Shown: positions 44,568 through 54,725 of the stretch, one piece after another
Layout: every line of letters starts with the position of its first letter
Numbering within the stretch: the first letter of the stretch is position 1
Assembly: GCF_000005505.3 (NCBI RefSeq)
Contig: NC_016134.3
Coordinates: 42,757,150-42,821,149, forward strand
Direction: 5' to 3'
DNA length: 64,000 nucleotides
DNA from: Brachypodium distachyon
Lineage: Eukaryota > Streptophyta > Magnoliopsida > Poales > Poaceae
Translations under genes and position numbers: made by a program
Notes under the pieces: model-generated
Database searches by the model: none
What the model saw: the letters and a program-made list of their open reading frames with translations, nothing else
Told to the model about the DNA's origin: nothing

Positions 44568-47463
44568 TCAGATAGCGTTGACACGGGCCAGGAACTCCTT
44601 GAGGCAGCGGTTGTAGACGAAGGGCCTCTCCAGCTGGGCTAGGTGCCCTGCTTTCCTTATGCTCCGCAGAGTCACCTTTTCGCCCAGCTCCCTGCACACA
44701 CGCGGCCATACAAGCTGTTTTTTATGATCGAGAACTTGGTAAAATAGCAGGGAATTAACCAGCCATTGCTGAAAATCTCGATGTACTCGGACAGAAAAAG
44801 AAAACGCTACAGTTGGGATTTATGTTTTCAGTAAACCATCTTTTTTGAAAAAAAAAATTCACTTAACCATAACTATTGGGATAATTATTTACGGGAACCA
44901 ATCTCCTGGGATTTGGATAATTTTATAGGAAACTGACTGGGAGTGTGGGACACACTTTTAGACCCCACACTGCATAGAAAATCAAAGGCATGGCTCACTA
45001 AGAATGTAGTTGAGCTCTTCAGTGATGGAGTTTCGAATTTTGGTAAGAGAGACATCCCATTACCCATATAAATATTCAAATTTGAAATATCATTTTTGAA
45101 TCATTTTGGGAAAATTTAATTGAATTTGTATGGAATTTGACCCAATCTAGATTTAACTTAATTTATTCCAAAATATCAAGGCAGAAAACTATTTCGGTAT
45201 GATTAAAGTTACAAAAAATTGATGAATAGTTCTTGGTGGATCTGCCACATCTCCGGTTTTGTATGCCACATGGCATGTGACATTGGAACCCACCGGCCAT
45301 ATCAAATGTCCTAAATCTCTTGGTGTAACCAAGTAATTGTCCCACTAGCGGTAAAAAAAGAAGTAATTGTCCCACTAGTTATGGTGGAGTAAAAAAATTC
45401 AAAGTTGTGGTTAATTTGTTTATATTTACTCAAAGAAAAAGCCACTTTCTGTTTTCAGCTCACTCTTTCAGCCTCTTGGCGCTCTCTATGGGGAAGAAGT
45501 TGTCGCTTTCGCCCCATAGCAGGAGTATGCCCTGCATGCATGCAAAGTCATCACGGACTCATTGTCAGAAATTAATGCATACACACTTTGCGCAAATAGA
45601 AAAAAGACGTTTGAAAAAGTTTTGGTGTGCTAATGTTAGCATAGATCATTTGATCATATTATAATGTGCTATTGTTGTTCTTATATATAAGATGTTCTAG
45701 CTTTATCCTAAATCAAACTTTTAAAATTCAAACAAATTTATTAAACAATACAAATATTTTACAATATCAAATAAGTATATATTATGAAAAAAAAGGACAT
45801 CAGGACGAATTTAATAAAACTAATTTGGAGTTGTAGATGTTGTTTTTTCTATATTTAGTACTCCCTCCGTCCTAGTTCCCAGGGCGTAATCCCAAAATCT
45901 ATTTGTCCCATAACCCTCCCACTTCCTAGGCATAATTTTACTTATGGAGAGTAACCACACTTTACATTTATTTCAAGCCGGAGGTCTGAACTCGTTCAGT
46001 TTTTGCATGGGAAACCAAAACGAACCAATGCATGCAGAGATAAGTACGTGAGAAATTAAGGAGAGGGAGAGAAAAACCGGCGCCAATCAGGCTATGCCTT
46101 GGGCCAAGATTTTCAAAAATTACGCCCTGGGAACTAGGACGGAGGGAGTAGCAAAGAGAGTAGATGCTTAAATGAGTGAATGCTAGCTTGTTTTTCTACT
46201 TTTTTATGCAATTTAATTTCATTAAAAACGTTGTTTTTCTACTTAAATGAGTAGCTTGTAGTACTAGCTCTTTTCTTTGCACGATTTACAAACGGCTGTA
46301 GTTGTTAAGAAATTGTTGCAAGTGCGCATTCTATAAATTGTCGAACATGAGTTGGTGTTCTTCTTGAAACTTCATAATATGGACGATGTCGACCGGAAAG
46401 ATACGTATTGATTTCGTCCAGGTCAACCTGCTGAAAAGCAGGGGTCAATACTTGGGTGTCTTTGACCACCATAGCATTCGGCATCTCGGTTCTCTCCTTT
46501 CGGTTGCTATACATCACCTGCACAAGCCAAGATGAAAATTTCAGTACGTACCAAATAATTTGTCAAATATTTTGGTGACACGCGCATGAGTTTGGGGCCA
46601 AATTCAATTGTTCTGACAATTTTCCTGAAACTTTGGTTGTATTTCAAGTTGAAGCAGAAAATTTCAGTCATTTAAAGCCGAGTTGAAAAATGAAATCCAA
46701 AAAACCTTTTTTTTTCTCGGAAATTTGAATATGGTTTTCATCAGAACGTGTATAACCGTGAGATGACCTTGAGGAAGTCGCTGAGCAAGCAAGAGGGCAT
46801 CCACATCCTCATGTGGAGCGCGGCGGAGAAGAGCCGACTGACGCCCGCGACGGACTCCGGCAGCATGAGCTCCGTGATCTTCCGGGCGGCGCCGCCGAGC
46901 CTCGCGAGCAGGGCGTCGTTCATCGCGCCCGTGTACGCCACGTCGGCGCCGGAGACGACGACCGACCGCACCAGGCCCGGGCACGCCGCCGCCATCTGGA
47001 ACGCCACGAGCCCGCCGTAGCTGAACCCGACCACAGCGCAGCGCTCCACGCCGAGCCTCTCCAGCGCCGCCGCGACGCACGCCGCCTGGAAGCCCACGGA
47101 CCGGTCAGGCGACGGCGAGGTCGAGCCGCCGAAGTGGACAAGGTCAGGCACGTAGACGTCGTAGCGCTTGCGCAAGGAGCCCACCTGGAACGCCCACGTC
47201 ATCATACCGTCGCCGGCGAAGCCGTGGACCAGAACCACCGCGGGCTTCCCCGTCTCTTCTCCTCGGTACTGATCCTTCTCCACGGTAGGAACGGGAGTAG
47301 TGGTAGTGGCCTTCTTCTTCTTCTTGGCCGGTGCTTTGTGCTTGGGCAGCCAGAAGTTGATGACGGTGCCGGCGTCCACGGCCACGGCGTGCTGCCGGAG
47401 GCCGGCGTTCTTGGCCAGCCGGCTTAGCAGGTATTTCCGTTTCACTTGTACCCAGTTCACCAT
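44568..47463 (-). CDS. Alpha/beta-hydrolase B, 4 exons
   Basis: Paralogue of hydrolase A in the opposite orientation, 325 aa. Exons 47463-46768, 46517-46428, 45531-45464, 44691-44568, with identical phases and nearly identical exon lengths to A (exons 2 and 3 are the same, 90 and 68 nt). The triad is retained: Ser148 in GFSYGG, Asp272 in WGESDNFF, His in AGHLAQLERP. The Lys-rich insert differs (TTTTPVPTVEK). It looks functional. Intron 2 is enlarged by a 288-bp MITE. Substrate unknown; a monoacylglycerol-lipase-like esterase role is only a family-level guess. Confidence 0.93.
45861..46148. mobile_element. Long-hairpin Stowaway MITE in hydrolase B intron 2
   Basis: 288 bp between TA dinucleotides. 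Inverted ends exceed 30 bp: ctccctccgtcctagttccc at the left, gggaactaggacggagggag at the right, with gggcgtaat/attacgccc continuing inward. Not present in hydrolase A. Confidence 0.95.
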
Positions 47464-48544
47464 CGATCCTATAGCTGTATTTACCGGATTAATTGGCTGC
47501 TCCTTTCTTCGTAGCTTAACTGGCTATATATGGCGGTTGACACTCAGCATAATTTATAGGCGCGCAGCTCCCTGCACTTTTTCTCTCCCTCGTTTTCTCA
47601 TTTGGAACGTTTCCCTACTTTTGAGTGACCTTTTCTTTTCTGTTTTTTTTTGCGAGGACTAAGTTTTCAATGTAATTTTGCGCATATTTTGAACAATTTA
47701 TCATATTTGGAATAAGTCTTTGAATAATTTTGCGAGGACTAAGGTCGTCATCACGGTATGTGACACACTACCAATTTTTTCACATGAATTTTACTACTAT
47801 AAGTTTCGTATGGACCTAGCTAGGATCAGTCGATTAGATTATGATTTTCCATATATATACTGGAGTAAGATTTTGGCACGAAAAGATACAGTCTCTGTAT
47901 TGACACAGGTAGCGGTGAAAAAGAGTTTGAAACCTAGAAGCGGCAACAGAAAATTTAGTTGTATTTAAGAGAAAAAGATATACAGTTTCCTATGCTTATT
48001 TCATCCCCTTGAAGCCTAAATGTTTTCTCTCCGACTAGGCAAAGCATATGAAGGATGCAGACCAACCCCGGAAAGAAAAACACGTCCTATGTTCAGGTCA
48101 TCATGTGGCATGACGAAAACAAAAAATTAGTTGTACTTTACAAAATTTTAGTTGCATTTAAGAAAAAAATTGGAAGCTCTACTTGTGCAAAAGCATAGCG
48201 CCCCGTTGCTTATCTCCGAGATCTAGTGAAATAAACTTGTCCAGCCCAGCCAACCAGATTAATTAACAACTTGCAAGTCACATTCTAGAGATGTCTCGAT
48301 CCTCAAATATTTGGCCGTTTAGGTCCAAACGCTTTAGTGAGCATGGATTTCTCTGCAGAGCGACAACGGCTCCGTCACATAACGGCACGAAATCCACCTT
48401 TTTTTTAGATTCAGGCATAATTTTTAGGTATTTATTCTTTCCCACCTCATAAAGGTTTCGGATACAACGTACGGTGGATACTTATCTTCCCGATACTTAT
48501 CTTTCTTTCCCTCTCACCGCCCCTGTCTAGCCTATTCCGTTGCC
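47464..48544. other. Hydrolase B upstream region
   Basis: Promoter region then AT-rich DNA. The phrase tagttg(t/c)atttaaga recurs at 47,957 and 48,151. No gene seen. Confidence 0.35.
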
Positions 48545-48810
48545 GCTGCTCCCGGCAGATCCGTCGCCGCCTCCACCTGCAAGTTGCTCGACGGCGGCAC
48601 ATCTGTCGACGCCTCTACCTGCGAGTCCTCCCTGCAGATCCGTCGCCGCTCCTACCTACACCTTCGTCGCCACCTCCCCTGCGAGTTGCTCGACGGCGGC
48701 ATAGGTGAGTTCTTTCTGCAAGCACCTCCTCCCTGCAGTCTGCAGATCCATCATCGTGGATGCTCCTTCCTGCACCTCCATCCCAGGGAGATGCTCCTAC
48801 CTGCACCTCC
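48545..48810. repeat. GC-rich imperfect repeats
   Basis: The words gttgctcgacggcggca (about 48,583 and 48,685) and gcagatccgtcgccg (about 48,556 and 48,634) recur, giving an irregular array. Frames are open but proline/arginine biased; no protein family. Probably transposon-derived. Confidence 0.5.
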
Positions 48811-48935
48811 GTCGCCGCCACCACCTCCCATGCGAGTCTTCTCTCCGGTGAGCCCACCTCCTCCCGGACTAGTGCACCTCGCCCCTAACCTCACACTTTC
48901 CTTTCCCTCCCCTCCCCCCACACCCACGCTGCTGC

Positions 48936-49298
48936 CAGGGGCGGATCTACACCGAGGGCTACCTGGGCTGTAGCCCTGGTCATGGCTCAACTATCATCTA
49001 TAATCCCACAAGCTAGTAAATCACTAAAAAATATTAGGATCTAGGCAGCTTTAGCCCTAGACTTTTATCCAAATTGACAAGGGCTAGCTAGTATTAGCAT
49101 CTGTTAGTGTGATTAGGTATATGGCAAGACAGATTTGCCTTATCTTGTACCCGTGTAGGTACCTCGCATAGGCTAGCTTAGAGATCAAGTGAGAGTGATT
49201 ATAATTTCCTGTAATCATGCGTCTGCATACAAAGTAGTTACGATTTCTTGCCAATAAAATTTAGCCCCGGTCTTGGCCAAATCGTGGGTCTGCCACTG
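48936..49298. mobile_element. Non-autonomous hAT element
   Basis: 363 bp with imperfect inverted ends: caggggcggatct at the left and, inverted from the right, cagtggcagaccca. The flanks gctgctgc and gctgctgg form a near-perfect 8-bp target duplication. CAG-GGCGGA-type ends and 8-bp duplications are typical of hAT elements. Confidence 0.85.
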
Positions 49299-49306
49299 GC
49301 TGCTGG

Positions 49307-50636
49307 CGCAGATCCCTTCCCTCCAGCATCGATCCCCTTTTGTACGGCTTGTGCTAATTGGTGTGTTTTGTGTTCTAGATGGAGAAACTAAACTTTTTTA
49401 TGTATGTGGTTAACTTGCATGTGCGGTTGATTGAGAAATTTTGATCAGAAATTTCCATATATATGTTCTTCATGGATAAATATTGGTTCTTGGATGGAGA
49501 TTTCATTGGTATATCAGTTCAAATATGTTGACATATCATTGAAAATTATTACTATATCATTGAAATTTATTGGTATAGAAAATATCATTATGTCAATTGT
49601 ATACCATTGGGTTGATACCACGCGATTCTAAAGTTTTTTAGCTTTCTAATCCAGGGGTATGTTGCATTGGTATTGATACTGATATTTTCTTGATAGTGAT
49701 TTTTTTATGGAAAGATTGTAAGGGAACCCTACAACATAATTATGAAAACCAGAATTTGAACCCTGGTGGATTCATGTACCCACAATTCCACCACCACACC
49801 AAGATGTGTTTCTCAGTTTCTTGGTAGTGAAATTGTGTGTTTGATGGAGATTTTATTGGTATTTCATTGAAATTTATTGATATAGCAATGAAATTTCAAT
49901 TAACAAATTGTTATTACATTGATATTTCATTAGCATTTCGTCGATATATCACTGGAATTTCATGAATAAATTATTACGTTGATATGTCGATGAAATTTCA
50001 ATATTATTGATATTTCACTGTTTTAATGAAATAGTAATCAATGGTATTGAAATAGTAATAATATCCCAGTGAAACAACAATGGTATTGAAATTTTGGTAT
50101 TCAACACTACACGTGGGTGGGACCCAGATTAGGGAATACAAAATGAATAAGTTCCTGGTCCTATTGAATACCGAGGGAATACATGAGAGGTACACCTGTG
50201 CTTTATTACGTGTCAGGAGCAAACTGGAGGATGAGACGCCGGTACAGCTGGAAACAACTTTGCGATTTCTCTGTGCATGTCAAGTCATCGATCATTTTTA
50301 TGGTCTGCAACCACCACAATATATGCAAACACTATTGATACGATATTGTATTAGTATTGACGCATACTGTTAACCTTCAGAATTAACTCGGCTGAATGCT
50401 CAGTATCGAGTGTCGACACATCATGCAGGTCAACTCGTTGAACAGGTTTTCCTTTGCACACACACGACCCTTTGTGCTCCATGCCCTCCTAGCTTAGCTA
50501 GCAAGGCAGTGTGGCACATCTTCTATTTCAAATTAGCCGACGCGCGTTTTAATTTGACATGGTCATAATTTTCAAAAAAAGAAAATTGAAAATATACATC
50601 ATTTTACTTTTGGCTTGGCTTAATTTTACTGTCTAA
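49307..50636. other. AT-rich intergenic, cryptic repeats
   Basis: From 49,480 to 50,060 short variants of tttcattgaaatttattg and gatatttcat recur many times in both senses, without a clear period. No gene seen. Confidence 0.4.
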
Positions 50637-50789
50637 GGCTCAGTTTTTTTGGAGCCTTCTCCAGAAGCTGCCCTCCAAATTGTGTTAGGCTTACAGACTT
50701 ATTTATGCTACACTAGTTGGAAATTCTAACCAAATTTTATTGGTCGGTTTTTCCAGGATTCTCAGAGAAGCCCCGAAACGAACTGAGCC
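50637..50789. mobile_element. Tourist-like MITE
   Basis: 153 bp between TAA trinucleotides. The left end is ggctcagtttttttgg; the inverted right end is ggctcagttcgtttcggg. A TAA duplication fits PIF/Harbinger-derived Tourist elements. Confidence 0.8.
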
Positions 50790-50792
50790 TAA

Positions 50793-51035
50793 TTAACTGC
50801 ACGAATTCTGAGTTCTGGCCATAACTTTTTGTACTGATATTGTGTTAATGGTTACAAAAATGACAGTCAAAGTGCTTTTGAAAACGAATATGTATCAATT
50901 TTGTGTATTATGGTTTTTCTTTTTCTCAAATTAATCTTGACGTAAACAGCACAAGATTATCTAGTCGTCAACACCTCCTCCTCGATCTATCGTTGGGAAT
51001 TAGCTGACGTCTCGACTTATACATTCTCACATCGC
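50793..51035. other. BAHD 2 upstream region
   Basis: AT-rich flank before the BAHD 2 relic; no motif assigned. Confidence 0.3.
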
Positions 51036-51971
51036 ATGGCGGGCTCGGCTGCGGCGGCGGCCTTGAAGTTCACGGTGCGCCGGAAGCCTGCGGAGCTGGT
51101 GTCGCCGGCAGGGCCGACGCCGCAGGAGCTGAAGCGGATCTCGGAAATCGATGACCACGACGGCCTGCGCTTCCATGTCCCCGTAATATACTTGTAACTT
51201 CTTCCGTCGGCGCGACGCGGGCTGGCGGGACGACGACCCCGCCGCGGTGCTGGCGAGACGCCGTACGTGGCCTGCAGGGCGTTGGTGCATTACTACCCGT
51301 TCGCAGGCCGGCTGAGGGAGCTCGATGGACGCAAGCTCGCCGTGGACTGCACCGGCGAGGGCGTGCTGTTCACGGAGGCCGACGGCGACGTCCGCCTCGA
51401 CCAGTCCGGCGACGACCCGCAGCCGCCGTTCCCGTGCCTCGACGAGCTCATTTTCGACGTCCTCGGCTCCTCCGCCCTCCTCGACGACCCTCTCCTCCTC
51501 TTCTAGGTGACACGGCCGGCATGCGGAGGCTTCGCGTTTGGTGTGCGGATGCAGCACGCGATGGCGGACGCGCCGGGGCTGGTGCAGTTCCTGGGCGCCG
51601 TAGCAGAGCAGGCGCGCGGCGGAGCCGACGGTGCGTCCGGTTTGGGGCCGCGAGCTCCTGGAGGCGCGCGACAACAATGTCCAAGGCCGGGTTTCGCGAT
51701 CTCGACTTCGGGTGGGGTGGTCGGCCGGTGTACGCTGGCCCGGCGAAAGGCGGCGTCGGCGCCATCCCGGGGTTGCCAGCTTCTTCATCGCCTGTGAGAA
51801 TGCAAAGGCGAGGACGGCGTCCTGGTGCCCATATGCCTGCCCGGCCCCGCCATGGACAAGTTCGTGGCGTAGATGGAGAAGCTGCTGCGGCCGGCAGTCG
51901 CCGTCAAGCCCGTGCCCGTGCCGCCGCAGGAAAAACCCGACATGTTTCTCATGATGAAATCTGCGCTCTGA
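51036..51971 (+). pseudogene. BAHD acyltransferase pseudogene 2, intronless
   Basis: Paralogue of BAHD 1 with heavier damage. It starts like it (ATG at 51,036; [16 protein letters not shown]), then an in-frame TAA at 51,195-51,197, frame changes, a good block [19 protein letters not shown], a TAG at 51,504-51,506 exactly where BAHD 1 has its exon junction, then VRMQHAMADAPGLVQF with the HxxxD motif intact. About 200 codons are deleted near 51,685, where the text jumps to DLDFGWGGRPVYAGPAKGG. The end (MFLMMKSAL, stop at 51,969) is in another frame. The intron is absent. Confidence 0.88.
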
Positions 51972-52055
51972 AACGCTTTAAGTTCAGAGTCTGTATCGGC
52001 GTCGACAAATCCCCATACTGATCTGTACTCTCTTTTCCGTTCCGTGTGCAATACT

Positions 52056-52320
52056 TGTTACAGGCCTGATACAATCTCTCTCAGGAATAGATGTGGGGAT
52101 ACAATCAGCAAGCAAGGAGGTAGGGGATAGAGCCAAAGACTGGGAGGAAGAAGCCGAGGTCAGGGAAGAAGAGCCGTCAACTTCGTTCTATTCTGTTCGT
52201 CCCTTCCATTGCCTGTAACCTTGCGTTATATAGCATCATAGCATCACACCCTTGGGCCGCTAGCTGGCGTGTGGGGAGCTTTGGTCCAGCCTGGCCCAAG
52301 TTGTAGTAATGGCCGTGACA
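52056..52320 (-). repeat. 3' LTR of the non-autonomous element
   Basis: 265 bp. In element orientation it starts TGTCACGGCC and ends TAACA, adjacent to the polypurine tract. Confidence 0.93.
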
Positions 52321-52705
52321 TTCTCCCTTCCTTGAAACTCGGCTTGCCCCCAAGCCGGCGCACCATAGCCTCCCGGATCCCATGGCACCGACAAGATTAC
52401 TGTATCAATGGTCAGTCTCGGACAATGCTCTCCAAAATGCTCGTCACCCATGCTGAGTAGGAAGCCACCAGGATCCCAAGGTGCTAGCATCTTGAATGTC
52501 TTCATTCCGGCTATACCTTGAACTGTAGACACCATGTACACGGAAACATCCTCTTGCAGCTTGATGTTGTCATTGTCGACGAGGAATTTCATCGAACACG
52601 AAGCAAGCATCGGCACAGTTTGATTGGGATGGGTGAACGACCACAACGACCGAGTTGGTGAGGACTCCCAGGGACTTGTGGTGGTAGTAGACGCCGCCGC
52701 CTTGT

Positions 52706-53413
52706 TCAAGGACTCAGGATCACATCTATGGTGGTGATGTCAGGCTTGACGTGGACGTTGTTGACCTGTGTAGTGGTGGTGAGAGAGGTACCCAACATGC
52801 TCCTGGAGGTCAGCACGTTGGCAGCATCATTGGGGCATTCCATCGAACATGTTGGGCGCGATGCTTGGACCAGCTTGGGAACGGCGCACACCAGCAGCAC
52901 ATGGGTAGGCGAGGCCTTTCCAGGAGCTGGCGAAGTGAGGAGCTTGCCCTTTTGAAGCTGGGACGCAGCGACGGCGGGGATGCAGGGGTCAGGACCCGGC
53001 ATCGAACACCTTGCGGGCGTCGATGAGTCCTGCTCTGGAAAGATCGGCAGCGGCGATGACAGGGTGGTCGAGGCCTCTGCGGGTGCTGGAACGGCTAGGG
53101 ACACGTCCCCTTGAAGCAAGGACGCCTCTGGGACATGGACGGGGTAGGCGTCGGTGTCAGGGCCTGACGTCGAACAGGTGGTGGGCACCAATGCCGGTGG
53201 GGCTGTGTCATCCGCGACTGCAGCAGTCCCAACACGGGTCGTCGTGTCGGCTGCGGAGGATGGCCATGGAACCCCTAGGATGGCTGCCATGTCCTTCAAG
53301 GGAGCAAGCTGCACCTCGATCTCCTTAAACTTCGAGAGCAACCAGGTCATCTCCTCCTCGGTCATGGCCGTCGCGGAGCGCGAGATCACCGGGATCGACA
53401 GCTCTGGTGCCAT
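52706..53413 (-). CDS. ORF of non-autonomous LTR element, unrecognised
   Basis: 235 codons. The ATG is one base inside the internal region and overlaps the putative primer-binding site. The start has an amphipathic segment (TEEEMTWLLSKFKEIEVQL) then Pro/Thr/Ser-rich text; no CCHC knuckle or Pol motif. At the stop another frame takes over (52,260-52,709) in a -1 relation and runs into the LTR, so an original longer product may be broken. It could be a degenerate Gag; not proven. Confidence 0.5.
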   Translation of the reverse strand: MAPELSIPVISRSATAMTEEEMTWLLSKFKEIEVQLAPLKDMAAILGVPWPSSAADTTTRVGTAAVADDTAPPALVPTTCSTSGPDTDAYPVHVPEASLLQGDVSLAVPAPAEASTTLSSPLPIFPEQDSSTPARCSMPGPDPCIPAVAASQLQKGKLLTSPAPGKASPTHVLLVCAVPKLVQASRPTCSMECPNDAANVLTSRSMLGTSLTTTTQVNNVHVKPDITTIDVILSP

Positions 53414-53414
53414 A

Positions 53415-53663
53415 TGTTACATGCCTGATACAATCTCTCTCAGGAATAGATGTGGGGGATACAATCAGCAAGCAAGAAGGTAGGGGATAGAGCCAAAGAC
53501 TGGGAGGAAGAAGCCAGAGGTCGGGGAAGAAGAGCCGTCAACTTCATTCTATTCTGTTCGTCCCTTCCATTGCATGTAACCTTGCGTCGCACCCTTGGGC
53601 CGCTAGCTGGCGTGTGGGGAGCTTTGGTCCAGCCTGGCCCAAGTTGTAGTAATGGCCGTGACA
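53415..53663 (-). repeat. 5' LTR of the non-autonomous element
   Basis: 249 bp; lacks a short tatatagcatcata-like segment present in the other LTR. Confidence 0.93.
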
Positions 53664-54645
53664 ATACTGTAACTTGAGAGTTCAGAGTCTCTGGTCATTG
53701 TTCATGAATGAACTGTATTTTATACTACTGTCTATTTTTAAGTGGACCTGTTTTAATTTTTTTTTTCTTTCGTCCGATGTCAGTGGTACGATTAATATTT
53801 GCTTACTTCTCTTTTTTATTTTTTTACCAGTTGTTCCAAACTTACTTCTCTTTTTTATTTTTTTACCAGTTGTTCGAAACATCTCTTCTTTTCTCTCAAA
53901 TGGTTGAATTTCTCGTTCCAATCTTGCGAAGAAATACATCAGCTTCCTGCCGATTGTTACTCAATTAGGCCTGGTCAACCGCCCAGCTCCGGACGCTTCT
54001 GGTTTTGCAGCCCGTTGTTGCTCAATTTGGCCTCATTCTTATCTTTCGTCAACTGAAACGAGGATATCGGGCTCACCAACAAGAGGGGTTCCAATAAATG
54101 GACCGCGACGACAGGTCCATGGAAGCCAGATGTGGCCACAGAAGTTCTCTGAAAAGTTTTTTTTTAAGAGGAAGCTGGGCCGGGAACAGAGCGAATTGAC
54201 CCCATGGGCCATGGCTCCTTCGTCTCCGGACTCAAAAGAGCCCTCATCCGTAGATGCACTCCCGCAGAATTTTTTGTTTGTATTCTTATATCTATGACGG
54301 TTTTGTTAGATTTGTCTCAACGAAATCTTCGGATCTAGATCACACACCGATATTTTTCATGATAAAGTATCCCCCCCCCCCCCCCCCCCCCCCGCCCACA
54401 CACACCACCCCTTAGATATAAGATTCAAATTGAAATTAATGTTGAATTCGATGTTGCATTTCTCTCGACAAGATCTTCAAACCTTGATACCATATTGATA
54501 TGTTTTGACGAAAAAAATCATCCATTTTTGTCCTACCATGATTGATAATTTTGCACTACCTTGTTAATTATAGATGTCCAACAACAACATGGCCCAAAGC
54601 GGGACAGAGGCAAAATGTAAAACAATATGTCAGAAAATAATACTA
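53664..54645. other. Intergenic with small tandem repeat and poly-C
   Basis: A 39-bp unit (cttacttctcttttttattt...) is tandemly duplicated at 53,802-53,840 and 53,841-53,879 with one difference. A homopolymer of 23 C lies at 54,371-54,393. Bases 54,290-54,640 belong to the repeat related to 43,920-44,290. No gene. Confidence 0.6.
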
Positions 54646-54723
54646 CCTCCGTTCCAAAATAGGTGTCGCAGTTTTGAACTAGGCTTAGTTCAAAACTGAG
54701 ACACTTACTTGGATCAGAAGGAG
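54646..54723. mobile_element. Short Stowaway-like MITE
   Basis: 78 bp between TA dinucleotides; ends cctccgttccaaaataggtg and ttggatcagaagg; an inner palindrome around gttttgaacta/tagttcaaaac. Confidence 0.7.
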
Positions 54724-54725
54724 TA

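Larger units (their letters stand above)
52056..53663 (-). mobile_element. Complete non-autonomous LTR retrotransposon
   Basis: 1,608 bp. LTRs at 52,056-52,320 and 53,415-53,663 (tgtta...gtgaca as seen on the plus strand), nearly identical apart from a deletion of about 16 bp and a few substitutions. Perfect 5-bp target duplication atact at 52,051-52,055 and 53,664-53,668. On the minus strand the sequence after the 5' LTR reads tatggcaccagagc, like a Met-tRNA primer site, and the purine-rich tract aaggaagggagaa precedes the other LTR. No protease, reverse transcriptase, RNase H or integrase motif: it must depend on an autonomous partner. Confidence 0.95.

Noticed and set aside
51434..52021. 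195-codon frame across BAHD 2
   Set aside because: Mostly out of the BAHD frame; it contains only one short genuine segment (DLDFGWGG) and does not represent a gene.
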